A stretch of DNA of 64,000 nt from Malus domestica (taxonomy: Eukaryota; Streptophyta; Magnoliopsida; Rosales; Rosaceae). The position numbers and the translations under genes are program-made. The stretch is taken from NCBI RefSeq assembly GCF_042453785.1, contig NC_091662.1, positions 1,989,001-2,053,000 of the forward strand, read 5' to 3'. The notes below the pieces were generated by a model. It was given only the letters and a program-made list of their open reading frames with translations. It was not told the DNA's origin and searched no databases. This document shows positions 1 to 10,439 of this stretch, piece after piece (within the stretch, counting starts at the first letter, position 1; each line of letters opens with the position of its first letter).

Positions 1-182
1 TTGCTAAAGGTGATCAGTCATTAGAAATCCGAACCTAGAGTTAAATACGCTCAAAGATTTGAAATCCCATAAGACATCCTTTAAAGCATTTTTTTTGTCG
101 GAACATTTAAAGCAATTAAATAAATAAATTACCACATTTTACGGGATATAAAATCTCATAAGATTTGAAATTTAATGTTTAT
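1..182. repeat. Dispersed flanking repeat, copy 1
   Basis: This AT-rich segment (motifs gatcagtcattagaaat, cccataagacatccttt, ccacattttacgggatat) reappears in the same orientation at about 8440-8748, with small differences. The two copies bracket the whole TNL block, so they may mark the ends of a duplicated segment or be two relics of one transposon. No coding potential is seen. Confidence 0.75.
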
Positions 183-1812
183 GGGGTAAAGATCAAGAGA
201 CTCAGGTGTCCAGCTGAATGCTACATGAAGTTTAATGACTTATCCAAGCCTGGAACCTCAGTGAGTTTGGGCGAATCACTTACCTCCAACTCTGTCATAT
301 TTGACATTTCCGAAAAATTGGGCATTGTTTTCAATGCAGGGCAATCAGCGGCATACAGAAATTTCAAATTTGTTGGTAAATCATGTATTGTACGAAGGTT
401 AAAGCATTCATTTAACCTCAATGTTTCAAGCTTTGTAAGACCACTGAGGCTGGGTAGGGTATGAAAATCATTCCCTTGAAGATACAAAACTTGTACAGAA
501 ATTAACTCCCAAAATCCTGAGGGATTGCATCATGTGCTAATTTCACACCTTCTAGGGATAAAAGAGTGAGATTCTTCGATCTAACCGTGGAAGATGGTAT
601 TTGGCTTATGGCGGTATAATCTGCTTCAAGTATTCTCAATGATTTCATCTCCCATAAATCCTCATGCACTTCTCTGAATTCTAAACAGCCATTAAGAAGA
701 AGAGTCTCAACAGATTTTAACTTATAGAAATCCCTTGGAAGAGAACTAAGCTTTTCGCATTCTTTAAGTTTCACCAAAGAAAGTTTTTGAAGTTGACCAA
801 TGGAGGGGTGAATCTCGGACAGACCCCCACAATCTTCCAGTATCAACTCTTCAAGATTTGGGACTTGTGAAAAGTCCGGTGATTTAATTAGAGAGTCGGA
901 ATGACTGAGGTTCAGCATTTTCAACCTCTCTAGCAACTGTTATAGAAAACCAAAGGAAAATTGAAATTAACATCCAAAAGGAAGATGTCATAAAAAAAAA
1001 AAAAAGGAAATCCAAAAACAAATAGAAACAGAACATCATCATGTGTAATTGATCGTACCTTATAACCCTACCAAACTTGGACCAGTGTGCTACACTGCAT
1101 ATCTAAAACAACTAGTCTTGCTTGATCAAAAAAGTCATTTGGTATGGACTTTAAAGGGCATCCTTCCCAACACAACTATATTAACTCTTTGGGAAGATGT
1201 TTGTATTCTCCATTGAGCTCAACGTATTTGAGATGAAGGAATCTCAGTTTCTTCATATTGGCAAATGCTTCTGTACTAAAACTAGGCATGCTAGAGCTTG
1301 GAGGCCAAGGATAAGGGAAATTTAGAGAGGCGCGTAAGAGGATCTTCATCCATTGGGTCGGATATCTGATCTCCTCTGTTACCGACAGCTGGACCCTGTG
1401 GCTTCCAATAATCAAGAGACCGAGAAAGGTGCGTAAGAAGATCTTCGTCCATTGGGTCAGATATCTGATCTCCTCTGTCCCTGACTGCCGGACCCTGTGG
1501 CTGGAAAAGTATTGGGAGATTCTCAGGACGAGTTTGAGGCTGAATATGACGGCCTGCAGGAAAAATACCAGGAGGCAAGGAAAAACGTGAATACGCAAGG
1601 CTGAGAGGATCATGATCATGCACTGCTATAGTACTACCCATGTAATTACTGAGATCATAATCATTAGATGGCTCATAATTATCAGCTGACTCCTCATAGA
1701 ACCGAGCTGGATGTTGGTAAAAAACATAACTAGCTTGGCCCAAATCATGCGTATTTTCCTTTATAGGTTTGTTCCACACTAGATTAACCATTGTTCTTAT
1801 TGATGGCAAATG
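176..1812 (-). pseudogene. Chimeric TNL resistance-gene fragment (C-terminal tail joined to LRR exons)
   Basis: This is a broken partial copy of the neighbouring TNL gene, read on the minus strand. It starts with a piece of the post-LRR exon (1812 to about 1325, matching the intact gene at VNLVWNKP and the DRGDQISDPMDED tail). At about 1322 this passes directly into LRR exon 3 (FANMKKLRFLHLKY), then LRR exon 4 (936 to about 227), and then at about 226 into another scrap of C-terminal exon. The TIR and NB-ARC parts are missing. Lesions are visible: an in-frame TAG at 1176-1178 where the intact gene has Trp, a second TAG at 1068-1070, and a one-base deletion near 501-506 that shifts the frame. 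The tail piece carries an in-frame 99-bp tandem duplication (units starting near 1332 and 1431). It probably arose by illegitimate or unequal recombination between tandem TNL copies. Some ORF segments remain open, so a transcript is possible. Confidence 0.85.
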
Positions 1813-1926
1813 ATGGCAAAATGTTTGAAAGTGGAGAAAATTTTGGAGATTTTCTATTGAAAAAATCCATCATTTCTTAGTCTTGCGGATGAGATTTTTT
1901 ATCTTTAACATGAACAGCCCAACAAT

Positions 1927-4900
1927 CTATTCAACTCTCATAGTCTCACTATTTTCAAATGGTAAAGGCCAAGAGACTAAGATGTCCGGCTGAATGTTAC
2001 CTGAACAAGTAGATGATGAATAATCAAGAGACAAAGAGAGGCGAGTAAGAGAATCTTCGTCCATTGGGTCGGATATCTGATCTCCTCTGTCACTGACTGC
2101 AGGAAAAGTATTAGAAGACAAGGAAAAATGTGAATGCGCAAGGCTGAGAGGACCATGATCATGCACTGCTATAGTACTACCGATGTAATTTATGAGATCA
2201 TAATCATTAGATGGATAATTATCAGATGTCGCCTCATAGAACCGAGCTGGATGTTGGCAAAAAACAAAACTAGCTTGGTCCGAATCATGCGTATTTTCCT
2301 TCATAGGTTTGTTCCACACTAGATTAACCATTGTTGTCATTGATGGCCCATAATAATCAAGATCTCCTGAAATTTGAACTTCAACTTTATCCCCACTTTG
2401 CAATTTGAGCTTATCGTTCGATAGTTGTCCTTGCCAAAGTCTAGGCGTATCCGAATATCTGCTGCCTAAGTAAGCCTGCAACTTTGTACGCTTGGTATTA
2501 TTTATAACAGTAATGCCAAATTTACTTGCAAATGCATACTTGTGCAAGAAGCACAGAGTCAGCCCTTTAAAAGTACGACCATCATTCGGGGGAATATCAA
2601 AACTGACTGTATTGCCATGGTTAACAAACTCAAACCAATCAGGAACAAAATTCCCATAGAGGAAAACGCCACCAAATCCGCACGAAGTCCATCCCTACAT
2701 ATACAATGCAAGTGTCTTACATACATATATACACATGTAAACGTGCGTTTGTGTGTGCATGTGCACGATAGGAAGGCAATGAGAGAGAGAGAGAGTGTGA
2801 GATACCTGTAGGATGTTCTTCCCAAAATCAACTGTGAGATTGGTGCAGTTACTCATATCAATCAATGTCATGAAGTTTAATGACTTATCCAAGCCAGGAA
2901 CCTCAGTGAGTTTGGGCGAATCACATACCACCAACTCTCTCATATTTGACATTTCCGAAAAATTGGGCATTGTTTCCAATGCACGACAATCATCAGCGTA
3001 CAGAAATTTCAAATTTGTTGGCAAATCAGGGATTGTACGAAGGTTAAAGCAGTAATTTAACCTCAATATTTCAAGCTTTGTAAGACCATTGAGGCTGGGT
3101 AGGGTATGAAAATAATTCCCTTGAAGATCCAAAACTTGTAAAGAAATTAGACTCCCAAGATGATGAGGGATTGCATCATGTGCTAATTTCACACCTTCTT
3201 GGAATAAAAGAGTGAGATTCTTCAATCTAACTGTAGAAGATGGTATTTGTATTCCCAATGATTTCATCTCCCCTAAATCCTCATGCACTTCTCTCAATTT
3301 AGAACATCCAGTAAGAAGAAGAGTCTCAACAGATTTCAACTTATAGAAATCCCTTGGAAGAGAACTAAGCTCTTCGCATTCTTTAAGATTCACCAAAGAA
3401 AGTTTTTGAAGTTGACCAATGGAGGGGTGAATCTCGGACAATCTCAGACAACGTTCCAGTATCAACTCTTCAAGATTTGGGACTTGTGAAAAGTCCGGTG
3501 ATTTAATGAGAGAGTGGGAATGACTGAGATTCAGGATTTTCAACCTCTCTAGCAACTGTTACAGAAAACCAAAGGAAAATTGAAATTAATATCCAAAAGG
3601 AAGATGTCATAAAAAAAAAGGAAATCCAAAAATAAATAGAAACAGAACATCATCATGTGTAATTGATCGTACCTTACAACCCTCCCAAACTTGTACCAGT
3701 TTGCTACACTGCATATCTAAAACAACTAGTCTTGGTTGATCAAAAAAGTCATCTGGTATGGACTTTAAAGGGCATCCTTTCCAACACAACCATATTAACT
3801 CTTTGGGAAGATGTTTGTATTCTCCATTGAGCTGAACGTATTTGAGATGAAGGAATCTCAGTTTCTTCATATTGGCAAATGCTTCTGTACTGAAACTAGG
3901 TAGGCTAGAGCTTCGAGGCCAAGTATAAGGGAAATTTAGAGCAAGTCCTTCAACTTCTTCAGTTCCCTGTTAACAAAAGGTTATATTCATGTGTAAGAAA
4001 CTGATTATTTGCATATATTTACATGTATTATTATTCATTAGGCAAAATCACCTACGGTGATTATATTTACACATAAATGTTGTTTAGTGTATAATAGACA
4101 TACGTGGGTTATATATATGTTTTCAAGCAGGATGCATTATGCAAAACTTTATTGGGAATGTACTTACAAATTTATTTCTCAAGACTTCGGAGGCCTCTTG
4201 ACAATTCCACAACCTACTCCATTTTCCAGGGTGATCAAGAGATTTTTCAGAAATGATTACTCTGGCCATTTCCCGAAGTAAATCATGCATATTCAACTCA
4301 TTCCCCTCAACAGTTAGAAGACATCGTTCACGGAGGACATTGATTCCTATTGTTCCAAAAAATCCGCACCGATCTAACATTTTTGCGACAAAGTTCTTGT
4401 TTACTCCAATAAAGAAACAAGATATGTCAAGAAATATAGCCTTCTCTAAACGATGTAGCCCGTCAAAGCTTATTCTGAGTCGATTTACAATGTTTTCATC
4501 TGGATATCTTCCCAATTTCTCCAATTGACTTTCCCACTCTGCCAATGGTCTTTTAGTCAAAAGAGATCCTAAAACTTCAAGCGCTAGTGGTAAACCTCCA
4601 CAATAAGAAACAACCTTTTCTGAAACTTCAAGATATCCTTGATCAGGACAACTATTTTGAAAGGCATGCCAACTAAATAGCTCAAGAGCTTCTTCTTCAT
4701 TCATTTCCTTAGCCTGAAATTTTTTGTTCACATTTAGTAGTAGACGTTCATCTCGTGTCGTTATGATAATTCTACTTCCAGGACCAAACCAATCATGACT
4801 TCCAACTATTGCATCCAGTTGTTCCACTTTATCTATGTTGTCCACAATGACAAGTATCTTTCTATGTCGAAATTGTTGTTTTATCAGACCGATACCTTCG

Positions 4901-6132
4901 TCAACACAGCTTATTTCATGCTTCTTTTTCAAGATGTTAGAAATAAGTTTTTTTTGCAAATCAACCAGATCATGTTTACTTGTAGTCTCGCGAACGTCGG
5001 CAATGAAACATTTGAATTCAAACTGAGGATGAATTTGGTTATAAATGGCTTTGGCAGCTGTTGTTTTACCCAATCCACCCATCCCCCAAATTCCAACCGT
5101 GAGAACATCATTTGATCCACCACTTGAAAGATAACTGGTAATATCTTGAACGCGAGAATTGATTCCAACTATGTGCTTGGCCACATGTAATTCGTTAGTG
5201 CTGGTGAGCCATTCACAAATATTCTCGTCAATAATTTTTTTAATGAACTCTGCTTCGGGCCTGAAAATTGAATTCGTAAGCATTAGTGGGACTCAATGAA
5301 GGCTCGGTAGGAGATATCAGTACATAAACAATTTTCTTTCCTTCTTCCCTTCATATAATTAAGCATGTTAATTAATTGAGAGATCAAGTCATTCACTAAA
5401 AAGTTTCAAATCTTGAAATAAGCAGGTAAATGATTACCCGTTGCCAGTTGTTTGGTGGTCAGACAAATTTGTAGCTTCTGTATGAGCCTTTCTCCGCCTC
5501 TTCCTGACATGTGAAGGATCAGCGTGAGAGATTAAGGTGTATTGATTATGTTAATTAGAGTATTACAACTTAAATCTTGAAAAGCAGGTGAATAATTACC
5601 TATTATTAGCGCTTTGAAGATGGTGGCCAGACAAATTTGCAGCTTTTGTCAGAGCCTCTCTCCACTGATTTACCCTTTCTTGTTTAGCTTCACGTTTCTT
5701 GTCATCTTTTTCTTCACGGATGTCCTTTTCGTGCTTCTGAAATGCTTCGGCTAAATCTCTGTCCTGCTTCCTGACATGCGAAGGATCAACGTGATAGAAT
5801 ATTGGTAAAACATGTCGCCCCAGTTTGTCTCTACACTCCATGATCTTCACCAGCTCGTCAAGACACCAACTCGAATCCACATACATCTTTGAGAAGATAA
5901 TGACAGAGATCCTCGACTCTTCGATTGCACGAAACAGTTTCTCTTTTATTTCTTCCCCTCTTGGTAGATCGTCATCATCAATAAAGACCTGGTACCCTCT
6001 GGCTTTTAATGCCGCGTGAAGGTGGCTCGTGAAGCCATACCGCGTGTCTTCACCCCTGAAGCTCAAGAATACGTCGTACTTCCAGAGTATGGACTTGGAG
6101 GAGGACGAAAAGAAGGCTTCGTGGGCTGTCAT
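1927..6132 (-). CDS. TIR-NB-LRR (TNL) disease-resistance protein, complete, five exons
   Basis: Exons read on minus: 6132-5600, 5260-4168, 3966-3673, 3555-2806 and 2694-1927. All junctions are GT-AG, phase is kept throughout, and the sum is 3438 nt (1145 aa). The TIR domain (about residues 18-175) has YDVFLSFRGEDTR and the conserved glutamate E93 in SSWCLDEL, the NADase residue of this family. The NB-ARC domain has a P-loop GMGGLGKTT (about 237-245), kinase-2 ILVIVDN, RNBS-B GSRIIITTRDE, GLPLA, RNBS-D FLDISCFF and an MHD motif. LRRs cover about 570-890. The last exon holds a post-LRR C-JID domain (GWTSCGFGG, PDWFEF) and a polar tail ending FENSETMRVE. I chose the ATG at 6132 because an in-frame ATG at 6237 adds 35 residues not typical of the family. 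It is an intracellular immune receptor that senses an effector and makes TIR-derived nucleotide signals through EDS1. The pathogen recognised is unknown. The P-loop region (5063-5092) fits the known target site of miR482/2118 (inference). Confidence 0.92.
5440..5530 (-). pseudogene. TIR-exon scrap inside TNL intron 1
   Basis: Inside the first TNL intron, 5448-5520 repeats in degenerate form the end of the TIR exon and its donor (compare 5590-5670), fused directly to a motif from 5765-5795 (cctgacatgtgaaggatca against cctgacatgcgaaggatca). The intronic text around both donors is duplicated too (gaaataagcaggtaaatgattacc against gaaaagcaggtgaataattacc). This is a local duplication with an internal deletion of about 100 bp. 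It is not in frame with the gene and should be spliced out. Confidence 0.7.
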
Positions 6133-6259
6133 GGCGGTATCCACCGTTATGGCATAGCAGTGGTTCAGATCACAGACTGAAAAAATGACAACATCTGCGT
6201 TTGCGTTGCCGAAGGATGATACTTGAACGTAAGTCAAGATCTTGAGTAAACAAAAGCAA

Positions 6260-6284
6260 AAGTTTATAATATAATATAAATGGT
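6260..6284 (-). promoter_or_regulatory. Candidate TATA region of the TNL gene
   Basis: The minus strand reads a run of TATA-type sequence (tttatattatattataaac) about 130-150 bp upstream of the chosen ATG at 6132, which would put transcription start at roughly 6230. It sits between the coding start and the MITE at 6413. It was found by eye only; other AT-rich stretches nearby could serve. Confidence 0.35.
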
Positions 6285-6412
6285 GCGGGGAAAGAGAGAA
6301 GAAAACAGGAAAAGAGGAATTAAATAAAACTCTGCAATTGAAAAAAAATAATATCCCCTTCTTTTTTTTTTAACAAACAAAAAAATCATTTTAAAATATA
6401 ACGGTAGAAAAA

Positions 6413-6640
6413 GGACGAGGATTGTCTGCCCTCCACTTCCGGTGCTCTTCTCGTGCCCTCCTATTTGTGTGGTCACGGTTAAGCCACGTCAATATTTTAT
6501 ATTACTATTTATTTTTGTCTTATTATATCTATAAAAAATATATATATATATATAAAATGTTGACGTGGCTTAACCATGACCACACAAATCAGGAGGGCAC
6601 AGAGAGGGCATCGAAATTGGAGGGCAGACAATCCTTGTCA
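6413..6640. mobile_element. Mutator-type foldback MITE in the TNL promoter
   Basis: Two long inverted arms (about 6413-6498 and 6552-6640) share aggattgtctgccctcc, gagggcac and ttaagccacgtcaa motifs, and are separated by an AT-rich loop. The element is flanked by a perfect 9-bp direct repeat, gtagaaaaa (6404-6412 and 6641-6649). A 9-bp duplication is typical of Mutator-like elements. It ends about 280 bp upstream of the TNL start codon. No transposase is encoded. Confidence 0.88.
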
Positions 6641-6649
6641 GTAGAAAAA

Positions 6650-7270
6650 CCCATCACAGCACTAGCAAATTCAGGAGAGAGAGAGACCTTTAAACTCCTC
6701 AGCAATACCATTCTGCTGAGGAGTATATGGGCATGAAACCATGTGTGAAATGCCCTTACTTGCTAAAAACTCCTTAAATTCTTTACTCACAACTCACCTC
6801 CTCCATCAGATTGGAAGCATTTAATTGAAGCATTAAACTGATTAAACACAAATGCAACAAACTTCACAAAAATTAAACAACCATCTGATTTCTTGATCAT
6901 AGGAAATATCCACATGAATCTGGAAAATTCATCTACAAAGGTTATGTAGTACTTATACCCTTCTACAGATTGTACTGGAGATGGCACCCAATATATTGTT
7001 TGTCACTCAATTTCACCAACTTGTTTTTCCAAAATTGTGATTGCTCGATTATTTGCTTGCTTCCCTTGCAGAAGAATTCGATGCCCTTGAGTGAGCTTTT
7101 GCAAAAGTTGAGTGATTGTTTGCTAACTGCATATTAGCTTGAACCATAATGCAAAAGCTTCTTCCCATGTAGGTTTATTGGATTCCAAGGGTGTGGCTTC
7201 TTGTATGAACTCTGTGAATTGAGAATTAGAAGGTCAATGTTCCTTTGGCATTGTTTCCAAGCCATTAGGC
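6650..7270 (-). mobile_element. Ty1/copia retrotransposon fragment (integrase remnant)
   Basis: The minus strand encodes a copia integrase core: GYKYYITFVDEFSRFMWIFP, then IKCFQSDGGGEL (6787-6987), then in another frame a SCPYTPQQNG motif near 6740. Frameshifts and stops separate the pieces. Upstream text to about 7270 includes an AITILEKQV stretch and a short gag-like reading, which are less certain. No LTRs were seen around it. It is a dead fragment of the polyprotein, into which or beside which the 6413 MITE inserted. Confidence 0.8.
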
Positions 7271-7369
7271 ATGCGCCTACAAAAAGAAGAAAATTGAAAA
7301 TAGTAAAAAAAAAATAACGGAAGAAGACTTCTTTTTTTTTTAGCACGACGACATATTTTCACGCTAAGG

Positions 7370-7516
7370 AGATGGTGAGTTCGGCTAAGCAACTTAATTT
7401 AGTATTAAATTTGCCTTCTACGAGATTCGAACAAGAATTTATAGGAACATTTGGAACATTTCATTTTTGTCTTTCACTTACAAGTGAAAAGGAATATTAT
7501 CAAACCGTAGTAATAA
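7370..7516 (-). mobile_element. SINE-like relic
   Basis: Read on minus this gives cactaatac-like text, a 'cacttgtaagtgaaag' block, then a B-box-like gttcgaatctcgtaga and aaggcaaatttaatac. The same order of blocks is found at 21735-21920, 47265-47465 and 54065-54220. This fits a diverged tRNA-derived SINE family. The A box and tail are not clear here. Confidence 0.45.
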
Positions 7517-7519
7517 ATG

Positions 7520-8436
7520 GCAACAAAAGAAAACTAGTTGATTGAAAAGAGAAATTAAACCAAAGACTACTACTCCTAATAACTCACGAAGTTCAACACA
7601 AACATTAAGACTCCAAATAACTAAAGGACTTCAATTAAAAATTGAATTGGACAAAAAAGAAGACTACCGTGTTTTTTTTATAAATAAAACAAAAAATAGA
7701 ATGAATGAATGAATGAATGAATAAAGAAAAAAAAAGAACTACACAAACAAAAATGGAAAACGAAAGAATAAAATTAAGTAAAGCTCAATTAAGATTAAGG
7801 GGCAATTCCCGGTAACATCACCAACAACTTGATGTAAATTTAAACTAACCTAAATAATAGATTAATTTAAACCAAATTAAATTCACAAGAGCACGAATCA
7901 ATTGTAGTAAGATATGCAAATACAAGGTAGATCCCACAGGGATTGCTTTAACACCAATTTAACCAACTAATCATGCTAGACTTAATTAAACAATAGGGGA
8001 TAAATTGAATTGAATAATTGAGTAATTGATTAAGACTAAAATTAACAAGAAAAAAAGAAAAGACAATTAATTAAAATAAACATACGACACAAAAAAACCT
8101 AAGGTTATGAATTCACCAATAAAAATCCTATTTACATCCCCAAGAGCCAACTACTATCGAATTACCATGCCAATGTTAAAGATTGTTCTTTCTAATGTAT
8201 GAATTAATCTGTGGTCAGGCATCAACTATCTCTACGTGATAATTATATCATATTGGTTAGGCATACAAATTAAACACGTAAAAACTTGTTAAGTGTAGAA
8301 GAATCATGTCAGCCAAGTAGGACTAGCCTGATACTGGTCATCCTCGCTAGTTTGTCTACTATTCTTAATCTTAATTCCAATAAACCTAATTGATTGGTCA
8401 TCCCCATAAATTTATCTAAATATCTATATGAAAAAT
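7520..8436. other. Gene-free AT-rich stretch with LTR-like text
   Basis: No open reading frame of note. A tandem gaat tetranucleotide lies at 7698-7722. From about 7795 to 8430 the text includes gtagatcccacagggattg and ctaattgattggtcatcc, which resemble motifs seen in LTRs or untranslated parts of plant Ty3-type elements. I could not define ends or a target-site duplication, so the LTR reading is a weak inference. Confidence 0.3.
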
Positions 8437-8748
8437 TCCTAAAAGTGATCAGTCATTAGAAATTTGAACCTAGAGTAAAATACACTCAAAGATTTGATAT
8501 CCCATAAGACATCCTTTAAAGCTTTTTTTTTTTTTTTTTGTCGGAAAATTTAAAGCAATTAAATAAATAAATAACCACATTTTACGGGATTTTACTCAAA
8601 GATTTGATATCCCATAAGACATCCTTTAAAGCTTTTTTTTTTTTTTTTGTCGGAAAATTTAAAGCAATTAAATAAATAAATAACCACATTTTACGGGATA
8701 TATATAAAATCCCATAAGATTTGAAATTTAACGTTTCTGGGATTAAAC
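8437..8748. repeat. Dispersed flanking repeat, copy 2, with internal tandem duplication
   Basis: This copy matches 1-182 in order and orientation. Within it a unit of about 107 bp (actcaaagatttgatatccc through ttttacgggat) is present twice in tandem, starting near 8482 and 8590. The extra copy is absent from the left repeat, so the tandem duplication came after the two repeats separated. No coding capacity. Confidence 0.8.
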
Positions 8749-8879
8749 AACAAAATCCACCCTTAGAAAACCTTAAACCAATGAAAAATTGGTGATTAAA
8801 ATGTGGGAAATAAGTTATGAAAAGAATTGTTTTTTTTTAATGAATGAAAATAGTAGTTGTAAATTAATAAGATAAAATG

Positions 8880-10420
8880 TCATGATAAAAGATAAATGTT
8901 CCCATAAGAATGTACCCATGTACAATTATAGTAATTTATAAAAATGTACCCATATACAATTTCAACATTAAAATCATATGTACTCAATGAAATTAAAATT
9001 GTGTTCATAGCAATATAATGGCCATTGGTTATGGTTTTGCAATATAATGTTCATTTGTTAGAATTTTGCAATATAATGGTCATGGAGGAAAAATAAGTTT
9101 GAAACTTTTTTTGGCAAAATTTAATTTTGGAGATACATATTCAATGTAATAATGTTGAATTTGAATACAAAGAATTTTGAGATTTTCAGCTACAAATGTT
9201 ATTCAACCTTTTGAATGTGATAATCAATGTGGGAGAAATTATAAATTAAAATTTATTGTAAAAAAATATTAAAAAAAAGGTTTTTTTAGCCAAAATGGTC
9301 ACTGAGATTTGCATAACACATCACTTTGGTCATTGAGATTGAAAACCAATAGAAATGGTCCATGAGATTGTCCATCATCCATTATTTTGGTCATTCCATT
9401 CAAAACTCCGTTAAGTGTCCCAGAGTTCTTGGCCGAAAGTTTGGGCAATTTTCAAAGCTTCGTAACTCAATCGTTTCTTAATCAAATTCGACCCATAATA
9501 TATCAAAATGAAGATAGGAAAGTGTAAAACAAGATTATACCTATTTGGAAGCCCAATGGTTGCCGGAGATGGCCAGAAAATAGCCTGAAAAGTGACTGGT
9601 CCGCGGGAAAACTGGAAAACTTGCCGGAAACTGGGTAAACTTTAAACGTTCATAACTTCTTCAATACTCAACGAAATCAAGTTATTAAAAACAAAAATTA
9701 TACTTCTCGACGAGAAAAAGAGAATGGTACCTTTCTCGACTACTAAATTGTTGTGGTTTGGCCAAAAAACGGCTCGAAAGTGGCTATCTTGGTCTCGAGT
9801 TGGCCAATTTTGAGCCATTTTCCGGCAAAAAAACGGAGAATTAGCCATCAAGAAAGGTATCAGTCTCTTCGTCTCATTGAGAAGTATGATTTTTGTTTTT
9901 GAATCACTCGATTTCGTTGAGTATTGAAGAAGTTATGAACGTTTAAAGTTTACCCAGTTTCCAGCGAGTTTTCCAGTTTTCCCACGGACCAATCACCTTC
10001 AGGCTATTTTCCAGCCATCTCTGGCAACCATTGGGCTTCTAAATAGGTATAAACTTATTCTACACTTTCTTATCTTCATTTTGACATATTATGGGTCGAA
10101 TTTGGTTAAGAAACGATTAAGTTACAAAGTTTTGAAAATTGCCCAAACTTTCGGCCAAAAGCTTCGAAACACTTAACGGAGATTTTAACGGAAGGATCAA
10201 AATAATGGATGGTGGACTATCTCAGGACCAAAGTGATGTGTTACGTAAATCTCAATGACCATTTTGACTAAAAAACCAAAAAATAAAATAAAAAAGATAA
10301 CATGGAAGTGTGTTATTAGTATAATGCTGAGGTGGACAAAGTCAAAAGATTTTGATAAAAAACTAAAAATCAATAAGGTTTCAGTCTATGAAATTGGTGA
10401 CTAAGGACTGGATCCTAATT
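8880..10420. mobile_element. Probable relic of the 'gtaccca' element family, split by a foldback insertion
   Basis: The motif tgtaccca occurs around 8910-8995, as it does repeatedly in the element at 63322-64000. The text near 10376-10410 (aaggtttcagtct and ggactggatcctaat) resembles that element's terminal region (aaagtttcagtcaaag, gggacttggatcaaa). The 9279-10277 foldback element lies between. This suggests one old element carrying a nested insertion. The left end was not located, so the call is tentative. Confidence 0.4.
9279..10277. mobile_element. Foldback (long terminal inverted repeat) transposon, 999 bp
   Basis: The left arm (9279 to about 9740) and the right arm (about 9845 to 10277) are inverted copies of about 440 bp. 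Both carry the ends ggtttttttag...caaaatggtca, the block cattattttggtc, cgttaagtg, ttggccgaaagtttgggcaa and cataacttcttcaatactcaacgaaatc. The central spacer is only about 100 bp. The poly-A flanks hide any target-site duplication. The termini and long arms suggest a non-autonomous Mutator-like element. A transcript would fold into a near-perfect hairpin. Confidence 0.88.
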
Positions 10421-10439
10421 TTTTCATAAAACAAACTCC

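Noticed and set aside
2134..2831. Short frames within TNL intron 4 and exon 5 on plus
   Set aside because: They lie opposite the C-JID exon, and the minus reading is conserved and spliced.
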